A stretch of DNA of 64,000 nucleotides, from NCBI RefSeq assembly GCF_026626665.1, contig NZ_JAPNKE010000002.1:8824001-8888000 (forward strand), written 5' to 3'. The DNA is from Nannocystis pusilla. GTDB taxonomy: Bacteria > Myxococcota_A > Polyangia > Nannocystales > Nannocystaceae. Every line of letters begins with the position of its first letter. The stretch's first letter is position 1. Below the pieces are notes generated by a model. The model was not told the origin of the DNA, did not search any database, and saw nothing but the letters and a program-made list of their open reading frames with translations. The position numbers were made by a program, and so were the translations under genes. Positions 57,049 to 64,000 of this stretch are shown here, piece by piece.

Positions 57049-59517
57049 TCAGCCCGGCGGGATGCAGACCTTGTCCATCGGCGAGCTGTTGTTGTCCTCG
57101 ACGCACTCGTTGAGGACGCCGTTGCCCATGCCGTCGTCGTCGGCGGCGGCCCAGACCGTGACGGAGTCGAAGATGCCGGGGTACTCGAGGGTGACCTGCT
57201 CGGCGGCGCCTGCCACCAGCGGGCCCTGGGTCGCGACGACGCCGAGGAGGCCGAGGTTCTCCTCGTAGAAGGCGACGTTGACGCCGGGGCCGACGCCGAG
57301 GCAGCCCTGGTTGGCGACCCACACCGAGAGCTTGAGGCCGGTGGCGCAGACCTGGGCGTCGAAGGTCAAATCGTAGGGCACGAGGTCGGGGGCGCAGAAG
57401 TCGGCGGCGCCCTGGACGTTGTTGCGGTAGCTGTTATACGAGCTCCAGTTGTTGTCCTCGACGGTGGGGATCTCGCCGACCAACCCGACGTTGGTGATAT
57501 GATAGGAGTGCTGATTCCAGACGGGGCGGGTCGAGACCCAGTTGTCGAGCGAATCCTTGAAGACTTCGAGGCCGGCGTCGGTGACGAGCGAGGCCTGGCT
57601 GTCGTTGTTGGTGGTGAACACGATGTCGGCCTTGAAGTCGCCGTTGACGTCGGCGATCACCGGGTACTCGGTGCGCGTGCGCGAGGAGTTGCGGTCGCGG
57701 AACAGGACCTCGGCGTCGGTCATGTTCTTGTTGCAGCCGGGGCCGGGCGGGTTCATCGCGCAGTCGGGCTCGACGCCCGGGTAGATGCGGATGTACGCCT
57801 CGTCGTTGTAGACGACCTCGGCCCGGCCGTCGCCGTCGAAGTCGAACACGGAGGAGCCGGTGACCTGCGAGCTGTCGTCCTCGGTGGCGGCGGTCCACAG
57901 CTGCGACAGGGCCATGCCGTTGAACTGGAACACGGTGTAGCGCGCGGACCCGGCGACGCCGATGTCGCGCACGCCGTCGCCGTCGAAGTCGGCGATGTTC
58001 GGCGGGCCTCCGGTGCCCTGCTGCGGAATGTTGGCAGTGGCGATCTGCACGCCCGTCTGGCCGTTGAGGACGCGGAGGGTGCCCTGGGTGACGAGCACGA
58101 CCTCGGGCTTGCCGTCGACGTCGAAGTCGGCGACGCCGCAGAAGCCGTCGGTGGCGACGTTGGAGGTCCACAGCACCGAGCCGGCGAAGTCGTTGCCGGC
58201 GACGGTGCCGGTGGTCTTGTAGGCGGTGCGCCCGCCGATGAGCTCGGGCCGCGTGTCGCCGTCGAGGTCGGCGACGCAGGAGATCGGGCCCTGGCCGTTG
58301 AGGCCCTGGCCCTGGGCGCCCGGACCCTCGTAGAGGAGCTTGCCGGTGCTGCTGAAGATCGCCCGGCCGAACAAGATCTCGGGGGCGCCGTCGTTGTCCA
58401 TGTTGGCGATCGCCACCGAGCCGCTCGAGTTGGTGCCGGCGAAGTTGTCCGACTTCCACAGCGGGGTGCCGTCGCTGTCGATGGCGATCAAGTACTTGCC
58501 CGCGCCGCTGGCGACGATCTCGGCCCGGCCGTCCATGTCGATGTCGCCGGCGGCGATGTTCGAGGTGCTGTTGGTGCGGTACATCGGGTCGGTGACGGTC
58601 CACAGCTTGGCGCCGGTGTCGCCGCGGATCGCCCGCAAGACGCCGTCGGCGGTGATGTTGGTGCCGGTGTACGTGTTGAAGATGATCTCGGGCACGCAAT
58701 CGTCGTTGAGGTCGACGACGATCGGGATCGACGAGCTCTGGTAGTGATTCGGCATGTCGTCGGCCGCCGGGATCAGGTGATTCCAGGTCGGCGTGCACAC
58801 CTTGTCGGTGCACACCTCGGCGACCTGACAGTCGGTGTCGGCGTTGCACGCGATCACCTTGCGCCGACCCCAGGTGAACAGCGGGGTCGGCTTGAAGACG
58901 TTGGCCGGCGGGATGTACTGGCAGGTCGGGTCGGCCTGGCTCGGCAAGCACAGGCCGAGGTTGGGGTCGCAGATGAAGCCGTCCTCGCAGGTGTCCTGCG
59001 CGGGCTTGGTGGCGCACGCCTGGTCGCTGCACGCGGCCCCGGGGGTGACGCAGGCGCCGAGGTAACACAGCTGGCCGTCGCCGCAGCACTCCTTGGCCTC
59101 GCCGCACGGAGGCGGGCCGCCGCAGTCGGGCACGCACTGGCCGTTGTCGCACAGCTCGCCGTCGCCGCAGCAGGCGCCGCTGCACAGCTGGTCTTCGGAA
59201 CATGTCCCGGAGGTCGTGTTGCCGGTGTCGCTCACAGTGCCGACGGTGTCGGGGCCGCTGGTGGGCGCGGCGGTGTCGGTGCCGGTCGGGGTGGCGGTGG
59301 CGGTGGCAGTGGCGGTGCCGGTGCCCTCGGTGGGGCCGCCGGTGGCGGTGCCGTCGGTGCCGGCGGTGGCCTCGGTGGGGCCGCTGGTGATGGGCAAGGT
59401 GCCCTGGGTGCCGGCGACGCCGCTTTCGCTGTCGACGCGCGAGTCGTCGCCGCAGGCAATCGCGAGCAGGACGGACGAGGAGAGGATCGAGACGCAGGTT
59501 CGCGAGGCGCGGGCCAT
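57049..59517 (-). CDS. FG-GAP repeat lipoprotein with Cys-rich module
   Basis: 822 residues from MARASRTCVSILSSSVLLAI at 59517 (lipobox LAIAC). A Thr/Gly/Pro/Ala linker with short TATATA repeats runs to about residue 100. A Cys-rich segment follows (QLCSGACCGDGELCDNGQCV, CGEAKECCGDGQLCYLGAC, CEDGFICDPNLGLC). From about residue 215 there are FG-GAP blades (DLNDDCVPEIIFN, DIDMDGRAEIVAS, DLDGDTRPELIGG, DFDVDGKPEVVLV, DFDGDGVRDIGVA, DFDGDGRAEVVYN, DVNGDFKADIVFT). It ends in a CARDB-like C-terminal domain (DLTFDAQVCATGLKLSVWVA). A typical large myxobacterial surface protein. No frameshift was seen in it. Confidence 0.85.
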   Translation of the reverse strand: MARASRTCVSILSSSVLLAIACGDDSRVDSESGVAGTQGTLPITSGPTEATAGTDGTATGGPTEGTGTATATATATPTGTDTAAPTSGPDTVGTVSDTGNTTSGTCSEDQLCSGACCGDGELCDNGQCVPDCGGPPPCGEAKECCGDGQLCYLGACVTPGAACSDQACATKPAQDTCEDGFICDPNLGLCLPSQADPTCQYIPPANVFKPTPLFTWGRRKVIACNADTDCQVAEVCTDKVCTPTWNHLIPAADDMPNHYQSSSIPIVVDLNDDCVPEIIFNTYTGTNITADGVLRAIRGDTGAKLWTVTDPMYRTNSTSNIAAGDIDMDGRAEIVASGAGKYLIAIDSDGTPLWKSDNFAGTNSSGSVAIANMDNDGAPEILFGRAIFSSTGKLLYEGPGAQGQGLNGQGPISCVADLDGDTRPELIGGRTAYKTTGTVAGNDFAGSVLWTSNVATDGFCGVADFDVDGKPEVVLVTQGTLRVLNGQTGVQIATANIPQQGTGGPPNIADFDGDGVRDIGVAGSARYTVFQFNGMALSQLWTAATEDDSSQVTGSSVFDFDGDGRAEVVYNDEAYIRIYPGVEPDCAMNPPGPGCNKNMTDAEVLFRDRNSSRTRTEYPVIADVNGDFKADIVFTTNNDSQASLVTDAGLEVFKDSLDNWVSTRPVWNQHSYHITNVGLVGEIPTVEDNNWSSYNSYRNNVQGAADFCAPDLVPYDLTFDAQVCATGLKLSVWVANQGCLGVGPGVNVAFYEENLGLLGVVATQGPLVAGAAEQVTLEYPGIFDSVTVWAAADDDGMGNGVLNECVEDNNSSPMDKVCIPPG

Positions 59518-59788
59518 GAGACCACCTATCGGGGCAAGAGAGAGGGGGGCCGATGATAGCCCAGGGCCCGCGAAGGTCGGGGCGAGGTCGAAGGTCACGT
59601 CTGCGCGAGGCGATGCGCGCAACGGCTCGCGCGCCGACGTCAGCGCGAGAGGCGGCCGTGGATTCGCCACAGGCAAATCGCACGATGGCGAACCGGAGGT
59701 CGCCGATCGCCGGCCGGGCCGACGTGAGGACGTCGCAGTCCGGAGCGCCCAGTCGCGCGCGCGCTCGCGGTCCTGGGCGTCCAGAGAC

Positions 59789-62038
59789 TCAGAGCGCCCA
59801 GGCGCGCGCGAGCTCGCGGTGCTGCTCGGTCCGCGCGTCGTCGCCGGCGGCGGCGGCCAGCTCGGGCCATACGAGCGGATCGGCGAGGCCGGCGACGACG
59901 GCGGCCAGAGCGTCGGAGGCGACGCGGAGGTCGGTGTCGGGCGCGAACGCGGCGAAGGCGTAGAGGCCGGGCCGCTCCTCGCCGGCGGGCGAGGTGAGGC
60001 GATAAGCGTCGCCGCTCTGGACCTGGAAGCTGCCCCGGTGGGCCTGCACGACGCGCCGGAGGTCGCCGAGCACGGCCTCGCCGGGGTGGACGCCGTCGAT
60101 GCTGAAGGCGCGATAACCGGCGCGGTGCAGCGGCTCGACCTCGGCGTAAAGGTAGACGGGCTGGCCGTCGCCGTCGTCGATGCTGCCCAGCGGCCGCGCG
60201 TCGAACACGACCTGGTCGAACAGCCGCTGCGGCTGGTCGATGCGGGAGATCTGGAGGAGCCGCGCGGTCACCGGGCCGGTGCGCGCGGCGTAGAGGTCCT
60301 GCCGCTTGCCGTTCGGGTGCTCGAGGCGGATCCGGCACAGCTCCCAGCGCAGGTCGATGGGACCCTCGCCTTCGATTTCCATGGCGAGCCGCGCGGCGCT
60401 GTGACGCACACGGTCCCAGGCGCCGAGGAGGGTGGCGGCGACCATGCGGTCCCAGTCGTGCGCGCCGGGCGGGAGGTCGGGCTGCAGCGCGAGGGCCTCG
60501 TCGACGAGGCGCAGGAGGGTCGGCCAGTCGGCCTGCTGGCGGGCGTTGCTGACGTGGGCCAGGCGGGCGGCGAGGGCGTCGGCGGGATCGGCGGCGAGCT
60601 GCTCGAGCAGGCGATTGGCGGCGTCCCAGTCGCGCGCGCGGGCGTGCCGGCGGGCGCAGACCCACCGGCCGTGGCGCTGCTTGGCCGGATCGGGGCTGGC
60701 GAGCAAGCGCTCGCCGAGCGCGCGGTGACGGTCGTCGTCCTCGCCGTCGCGGTAGGCCATCTCGAGCAGCTGGACGGCGTCGTCGTCCTCGGGGTGAGCG
60801 TCGACGTGCCGCTCGAGCAGGTCGGCGGCCTCGCGCGCGAAGCCGAGTTGGAGCAGGGCGACGGCGTGAAGCCGGGCGTGCTCCGATGGATCGGCGCTGC
60901 CGTCGGCGGCGAGGCGTCGGCGCAGGCGCTCCTCGGGGTCGTCGGGCCGCTCGTCGCGGGGCGCGGCGAGGGCTGTCTCGAGGGACAGGCGAATCGCGGC
61001 GAGCCGCTCGGGGGCGCTGCCGGGGCGATTGAGGCGGGCGGCGAGCCGCTTCATGGCGGCGAGGTGCAGGGCGGCCACCTCCGGGCTGCCGCGCTGGATG
61101 GCGAGGTCGGCGGCGGCGGCGGCGATGTCGAACGGGAGGCGGTGCGAGCCGTTGAGCTGCAGGCGGGCGATGAAGCGCTGCAGCAGGCGCCCGAGCTCGA
61201 CGTCGTTGGGCCGAGCGCCGAGCCGCACGAGGTGGACGAGGGCGTCGGTGTACGGCTCGTAGTGGCTGGGGGTCGGGAGGATGTCCGTGGGGACAGGTAG
61301 ATGGCGGAGGGCGTCCTCGCCGCGGCCGAGGCGGGCGTAGATCCGCGCGAGGTCGATCTGCCGGGCCCGCCGCTGACTCTCGTCGCGCCGACCGTTGGCG
61401 ATCGCGTCCTCACAAGCGGCGAGGGCGTCGTCGGTGCGGCCGAGCGCGATGAGACAGGAGATCCGCTCCGGCAACAGAGAGGTGCGCTCGCGGCCCAGAC
61501 CGGCGGTGACGAGCTGCTTCTGCTGGGCGTCGAGGAAGTCGAGCGAGGCCTGCGGGTCGCCCTGCTCGCGCAAGGCGCCGGCGTACTCGCAGCTGATGCA
61601 GGTGAAGCACGGCCAGGTCGGGTCGATGCGCGCGAGGGTCTCCCGCGAGACGTCGGCCCGCTCGCGCGCCCACCCGGGGCCGTCGACCTGGGAGTAACAG
61701 GCGGCCAGGTCCTGCACGGTGCAGACGGCCTGCGGACAGCCGCGCGCGGCCTCGCCGTGGGCGTAGTCGACGAGGGCGACAGCCTCGCCCAGGGCCATGT
61801 CGCCCTGACAGCGGTGGAGGACGCGGCTCTGCAAGTGCCAGTGGCGCACGAACACCTCGACCCACGGGAGACCGGCGGCCTTGGCCAGCGCGAGCGCCTC
61901 GGGGGCGAGGGCGTCGACGCGATCATGGTGATCGTCGACGGTGGCGGCGGGGATCCGCCGGATCAGGTCGGCGAGCCGGACGTGGCCGCCGCGCCGCAGC
62001 TCGGGATCGATGTCGTGGACCCACTGCCAGATGTCCAT
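59789..62038 (-). CDS. TPR-like helical repeat protein with C-terminal domain
   Basis: 749 residues from MDIWQWVHDIDPELRRGGHV at 62038. The first 550 residues are alpha-helical with TPR-like spacing (PWVEVFVRHWHLQSRVLHRC, CLIALGRTDDALAACEDAIA, LHAVALLQLGFAREAADLLE, DAANRLLEQLAADPADALAA). A C-terminal alpha/beta domain follows (QRLFDQVVFDARPLGSIDDG, QPVYLYAEVEPLHRAGYRAF, IDGVHPGEAVLGDLRRVVQ, RPGLYAFAAFAP). Two CxxC-like pairs (PWPCFTCISC at about 145) could bind metal. No signal peptide, hence cytoplasmic. An assembly or signalling scaffold is possible; no family recognised. A TGTCC-GTGG-GGACA hairpin (61282-61295) lies in the gene. Confidence 0.7.
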   Translation of the reverse strand: MDIWQWVHDIDPELRRGGHVRLADLIRRIPAATVDDHHDRVDALAPEALALAKAAGLPWVEVFVRHWHLQSRVLHRCQGDMALGEAVALVDYAHGEAARGCPQAVCTVQDLAACYSQVDGPGWARERADVSRETLARIDPTWPCFTCISCEYAGALREQGDPQASLDFLDAQQKQLVTAGLGRERTSLLPERISCLIALGRTDDALAACEDAIANGRRDESQRRARQIDLARIYARLGRGEDALRHLPVPTDILPTPSHYEPYTDALVHLVRLGARPNDVELGRLLQRFIARLQLNGSHRLPFDIAAAAADLAIQRGSPEVAALHLAAMKRLAARLNRPGSAPERLAAIRLSLETALAAPRDERPDDPEERLRRRLAADGSADPSEHARLHAVALLQLGFAREAADLLERHVDAHPEDDDAVQLLEMAYRDGEDDDRHRALGERLLASPDPAKQRHGRWVCARRHARARDWDAANRLLEQLAADPADALAARLAHVSNARQQADWPTLLRLVDEALALQPDLPPGAHDWDRMVAATLLGAWDRVRHSAARLAMEIEGEGPIDLRWELCRIRLEHPNGKRQDLYAARTGPVTARLLQISRIDQPQRLFDQVVFDARPLGSIDDGDGQPVYLYAEVEPLHRAGYRAFSIDGVHPGEAVLGDLRRVVQAHRGSFQVQSGDAYRLTSPAGEERPGLYAFAAFAPDTDLRVASDALAAVVAGLADPLVWPELAAAAGDDARTEQHRELARAWAL

Positions 62039-62043
62039 GGGGG

Positions 62044-62061
62044 CATGTCCTTTAGGGCATG
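62044..62061. repeat. CATG hairpin overlapping a stop codon
   Basis: CATGTCCT (62044-62051) pairs AGGGCATG (62054-62061), loop TT, one G-U pair. It includes the retropepsin TAA (62052-62054) and lies 6 bases ahead of the next start (62038), between tandem minus-strand genes. Confidence 0.6.
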
Positions 62062-62507
62062 TTGAGACGGAAAGAGGGAGACGAGCCGCAGTTGTTATGG
62101 ACCAGTTGCAGGGAGTCGAGGACGCCGCGCTGGCCGAGGAGGATCGGGACTGGGAGGTTCGCGTCGGTGAAGTAGACCGTTCGCTGCGACAGGATCGGCC
62201 CATCGGGCTGGCGCCGGCGGCCGATCCGGAGGTCGACGCGGGCGGCATGGCAGGTCGCGGCGCCTGTCGCCGAGGCGAAGCTCTGCGGCGGTCCCAGTCG
62301 CTCGGGGTCGAGGCCCAACTCCCTGAGGTAGGGGCGCTGGATCAGGGTGATGGAGGCGCCGGTGTCGACGAGCGCCCTGATCTGCAGCGACCAATCGCGC
62401 GACGGGTCGGCTCGGAGCTGGACATGGACGAGCGGTTGGACGAGCGCGCCGAAGCCCGAGACGGCCGTCTCCGTGAACGGATGGGCGATGCCGTGACGCG
62501 AGTTCAT
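62052..62507 (-). CDS. Retropepsin-like aspartic protease (clan AA)
   Basis: 151 residues. The catalytic motif IRALVDTGASITLIQRPYL (D-T-G-A-S) is at about residues 44-62. The second hydrophobic flap VYFTDANLPVPILLGQRGVL precedes the conserved ILLG helix-turn, as in single-domain bacterial retropepsins that act as homodimers. Length and order are normal. It starts 6 bases after the stop of the upstream small gene, so the pair is an operon. No signal peptide; a cytoplasmic processing protease is likely. Its substrate could be the coupled protein. Confidence 0.85.
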   Translation of the reverse strand: MNSRHGIAHPFTETAVSGFGALVQPLVHVQLRADPSRDWSLQIRALVDTGASITLIQRPYLRELGLDPERLGPPQSFASATGAATCHAARVDLRIGRRRQPDGPILSQRTVYFTDANLPVPILLGQRGVLDSLQLVHNNCGSSPSFRLNMP

Positions 62508-62513
62508 GGCGGG

Positions 62514-63063
62514 TCAGAACGGCGAGTCGGAGATGAAGTCGAGCACGATGTCGTCGAGCGGGAGGCCGCTGGCGCGGACCTCCGCGACGACCGCGTCGAG
62601 CTCGACGCCGTGCGCGACGACGCCGCGGGTGGGGTGAAGCGCGACGTGCTGGCCGTGGTACTGCACGATCGAAGGGTCGCGAGCTTGCGCTGGCTGTCGG
62701 CGAGCTCGCGCTGTAATGCGGCGAGCGTGTCGGCAGACCTCTTGCCGGCTCCTGGCTGCTCGGCCGCCATGAGCGCGACAATCCGGTGGATGACAGCATC
62801 GTCCTTCTTGAAGAGCCGCTCGACGATCTCTTGGGGGCTCTCCGACAGACCGGAGCTCTTGCGCGGCTTCTTCGCGACGGCGACCGTCTTGGCGGTCGCC
62901 TTCTTTGGCGACCGCCTTCTTTTGGCGGTCGCCTTCTTGCCGGCGGCCTTGCGAGCCGCGGGCTTCTCTTTGGCGACCGCTTTTTGGCTCGCTTCTTCGG
63001 CTTCGCGTCGGGCTCGGCCCAGGCGTCGCTGCTGCGCGGCGAGTGTTGCGGATGCGGCTGCAT
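62514..63063 (-). CDS. Lys/Ala-rich protein with DUF5678-like C-terminus (frameshifts)
   Basis: Starts MQPHPQHSPRSSDAWAEPDA at 63063; shifts near 62985 and 62665 are needed. Repaired, it reads a Lys/Ala-rich histone-H1-like tract (AVAKEKPAARKAAGKKATAK, KKATAKTVAVAKKPRKS), a helical segment (SPQEIVERLFKKDDAVIHRI, RSADTLAALQRELADSQRKL) and a C-terminal beta part. That last part is IVQYHGQHVALHPTRGVVAH, GVELDAVVAEVRASGLPLDD, IVLDFISDSPF. The end is like small DUF5678/antitoxin-type proteins with the G-V-V-A-H-G-x-x-L-D-x-V-V-x-E-V pattern. About 183 residues. It precedes the retropepsin gene by 6 bases and is likely its partner or substrate. Confidence 0.6.
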
Positions 63064-63078
63064 CGTCCGCTGCGCAGG

Positions 63079-64000
63079 TTAGCGCGCGGGGCGGGGGGTG
63101 TCGAGGAGCTCGCAGACGGCCCGGCCGTACTCGGCGAGGGCGGTGTGGAGGCCCTCGGCCTCGTTGGCGGCGGCTTCGCTGGCGCCGGCGACGAAGGCGA
63201 CGAGGGCGCGCAGGAGCTTGACGCCGGGGTGCGTGACGTCGATGCCGGCGCGCTGCTCGAGCAGGCGGACGATCGCGGGGTTGTCGAGGTTGACGTAGAG
63301 GTCGGCGTCGACGCTGGCGTCGATCTTGGCGGTGAACATGCGCATGAGGCCGAGCGCGCCGCCGGCGATCCGGCCGGCCGCCTCGTCGCTCTCGACGCGG
63401 CGCTTGAGCTCGGCCTCGCGGTCGGGCACGAGCACGAGCGGGAGCTCGGCGGGGGCGAAGCGGGCGGCGATCAGGCGCTGACCTGGCCTTGTGAGCATGT
63501 CCGAAAGGAAAGCCTGCTGGTCGGCCGGGAGGTCGGCGGGAGGAACACGCGCCGGTTGCCGGCGGCGGTGCCTAACTCGATGACGGCGCCGCCGCGGCGG
63601 TCGGCGTGGCGGCGGATGAACGGGAGGGCGCCGTAGCGGGTACCGACGACGACGGGGACGCGGAGGGCGCGGAACAGGACCTCCTCGAAGCCGCCGCGCG
63701 GGCTGAGGCTGGCGTACAGCTTGCCCTGGCCGCGCCGCGCGACGACGGCGACGGGCAGATCGCCCTCGCTGGTGGGCACGGTGAGCTCGTCGGCGAGCAG
63801 TTCGAACAGGCGGTCGTCGCACAGGGCGGCGCCGAGGAGGGCCTCGTTGTGGCGGAGGAGGACGCGCCGCCAGGCCTCGGGCTCGCGCTCGGCGACCTGC
63901 TTCATGCCGTCGACGAGGGCCTCGGCGATCGCGGCGGCGACGGCCCGGTAGGCGGGGTCGCGCTGGAGGTCCTCGCGCGAGGCGGTCGGGGTCAGCTTGG
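63079..64000 (-). CDS. HSP90-family protein, N-terminus outside the window (one frameshift)
   Basis: The frame enters from the window end (KLTPTASREDLQRDPAYRAV) and continues MKQVAEREPEAWRRVLLRHN, LFELLADELTVPTSEGDLPV. After a shift near 63535 it runs FPPADLPADQQAFLSDMLTR to TAA 63079. Blocks L-T-P-T-A-x-R-E, the middle-domain strand PVVVGTRYGALPFIRRHADR and the C-terminal helices LMRMFTAKIDASVDADLYVN and NPAIVRLLEQRAGID match the middle and C-terminal domains of HtpG-like ATPases; the ATP-binding N-terminus must lie past base 64000. The C-terminal dimerisation MEEVD is absent, as in bacteria. GAGCATGTCC lies at 63492-63501 within it. Confidence 0.75.
   Translation of the reverse strand, partial: QADPDRLARGPPARPRLPGRRRRDRRGPRRRHEAGRRARARGLAARPPPPQRGPPRRRPVRRPPVRTARRRAHRAHQRGRSARRRRRAARPGQAVRQPQPARRLRGGPVPRPPRPRRRRYPLRRPPVHPPPRRPPRRRRHRVRHRRRQPARVPPADLPADQQAFLSDMLTRPGQRLIAARFAPAELPLVLVPDREAELKRRVESDEAAGRIAGGALGLMRMFTAKIDASVDADLYVNLDNPAIVRLLEQRAGIDVTHPGVKLLRALVAFVAGASEAAANEAEGLHTALAEYGRAVCELLDTPRPAR

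Noticed and set aside
59202..59390. Plus-strand Arg/Trp/Cys-rich frame in the Thr-rich linker region of the lipoprotein
   Set aside because: It is the antisense of repetitive Thr/Ala codons, not a gene.

Overview
The window looks like chromosomal DNA of a very GC-rich myxobacterium, most likely a Nannocystis-like member of the Nannocystineae. This rests on the strong G/C bias at third codon positions and on many lipoproteins in which a lipobox is followed by a Ser/Thr/Gly/Asp-rich linker. It is also supported by CGDGxxxxxEACDG cysteine repeats, FG-GAP propeller lipoproteins, a DUF1592/DUF1552 pair and several ECF sigma factors. The taxonomic call is inference. No rRNA, tRNA, CRISPR array, transposase or phage integrase was recognised.

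Layout, 0-10.5 kb: 5'-truncated Cys-repeat protein; a translationally coupled R-body (RebB-like) pair plus a SUKH-like gene; tspO; a lipoprotein; a convergent ADP-ribose pair (NADAR-like and bacterial-type PARG-like); a PHB-depolymerase-type esterase lipoprotein; a poly-Asp secreted protein; an ECF sigma/membrane protein pair followed by a T4 Rnl1-type RNA ligase. 10.5-18.3 kb: AEC permease, DUF1697 protein, and a minus-strand series (ECF sigma, FecR-like anti-sigma, Cys-rich lipoprotein, barrel-like protein), then a 1.2 kb non-coding tract with a degenerate repeat array. 18.3-31.3 kb: an NhaD-type antiporter with a structured leader, a propeller lipoprotein, a hydrolase fusion, and the most coherent cluster of the window. 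In that cluster a CotH kinase-like lipoprotein stands opposite a tight operon of VTC-domain polyphosphate polymerase, DUF4956 membrane protein, HlyD-type adaptor, TolC-type outer-membrane lipoprotein and a lamin-tail-domain lipoprotein. 31.3-50.4 kb: RRM protein, SUKH-like protein, DUF1552/DUF1592 pair, VOC protein, several unknowns, a KamB/NpmA-like 16S rRNA methyltransferase, two FAD monooxygenases, an aldo/keto reductase, a pair of WxxW-repeat proteins, an AraC regulator and a DUF2156 protein. 50.4-64 kb: a large orphan eCIS-type DUF4157 protein with a papain-like C-terminal part and a coupled partner gene, two FG-GAP lipoproteins, a TPR-like protein, a retropepsin-type protease coupled to a small Lys/Ala-rich protein, and a truncated HSP90-like gene.

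Two features run through the whole window. First, a family of short CATG-cored hairpins (GGACATG...CATGTCC and variants) sits at most convergent gene junctions and at some tandem ones. Second, at least twenty genes are interrupted by apparent single-base indels. Many are explained by one missing or extra base in a G, C or A run and the protein continues perfectly in the next frame, so I treat these as consensus errors of the assembly and annotate whole genes across them. Coordinates of such genes span the shift.
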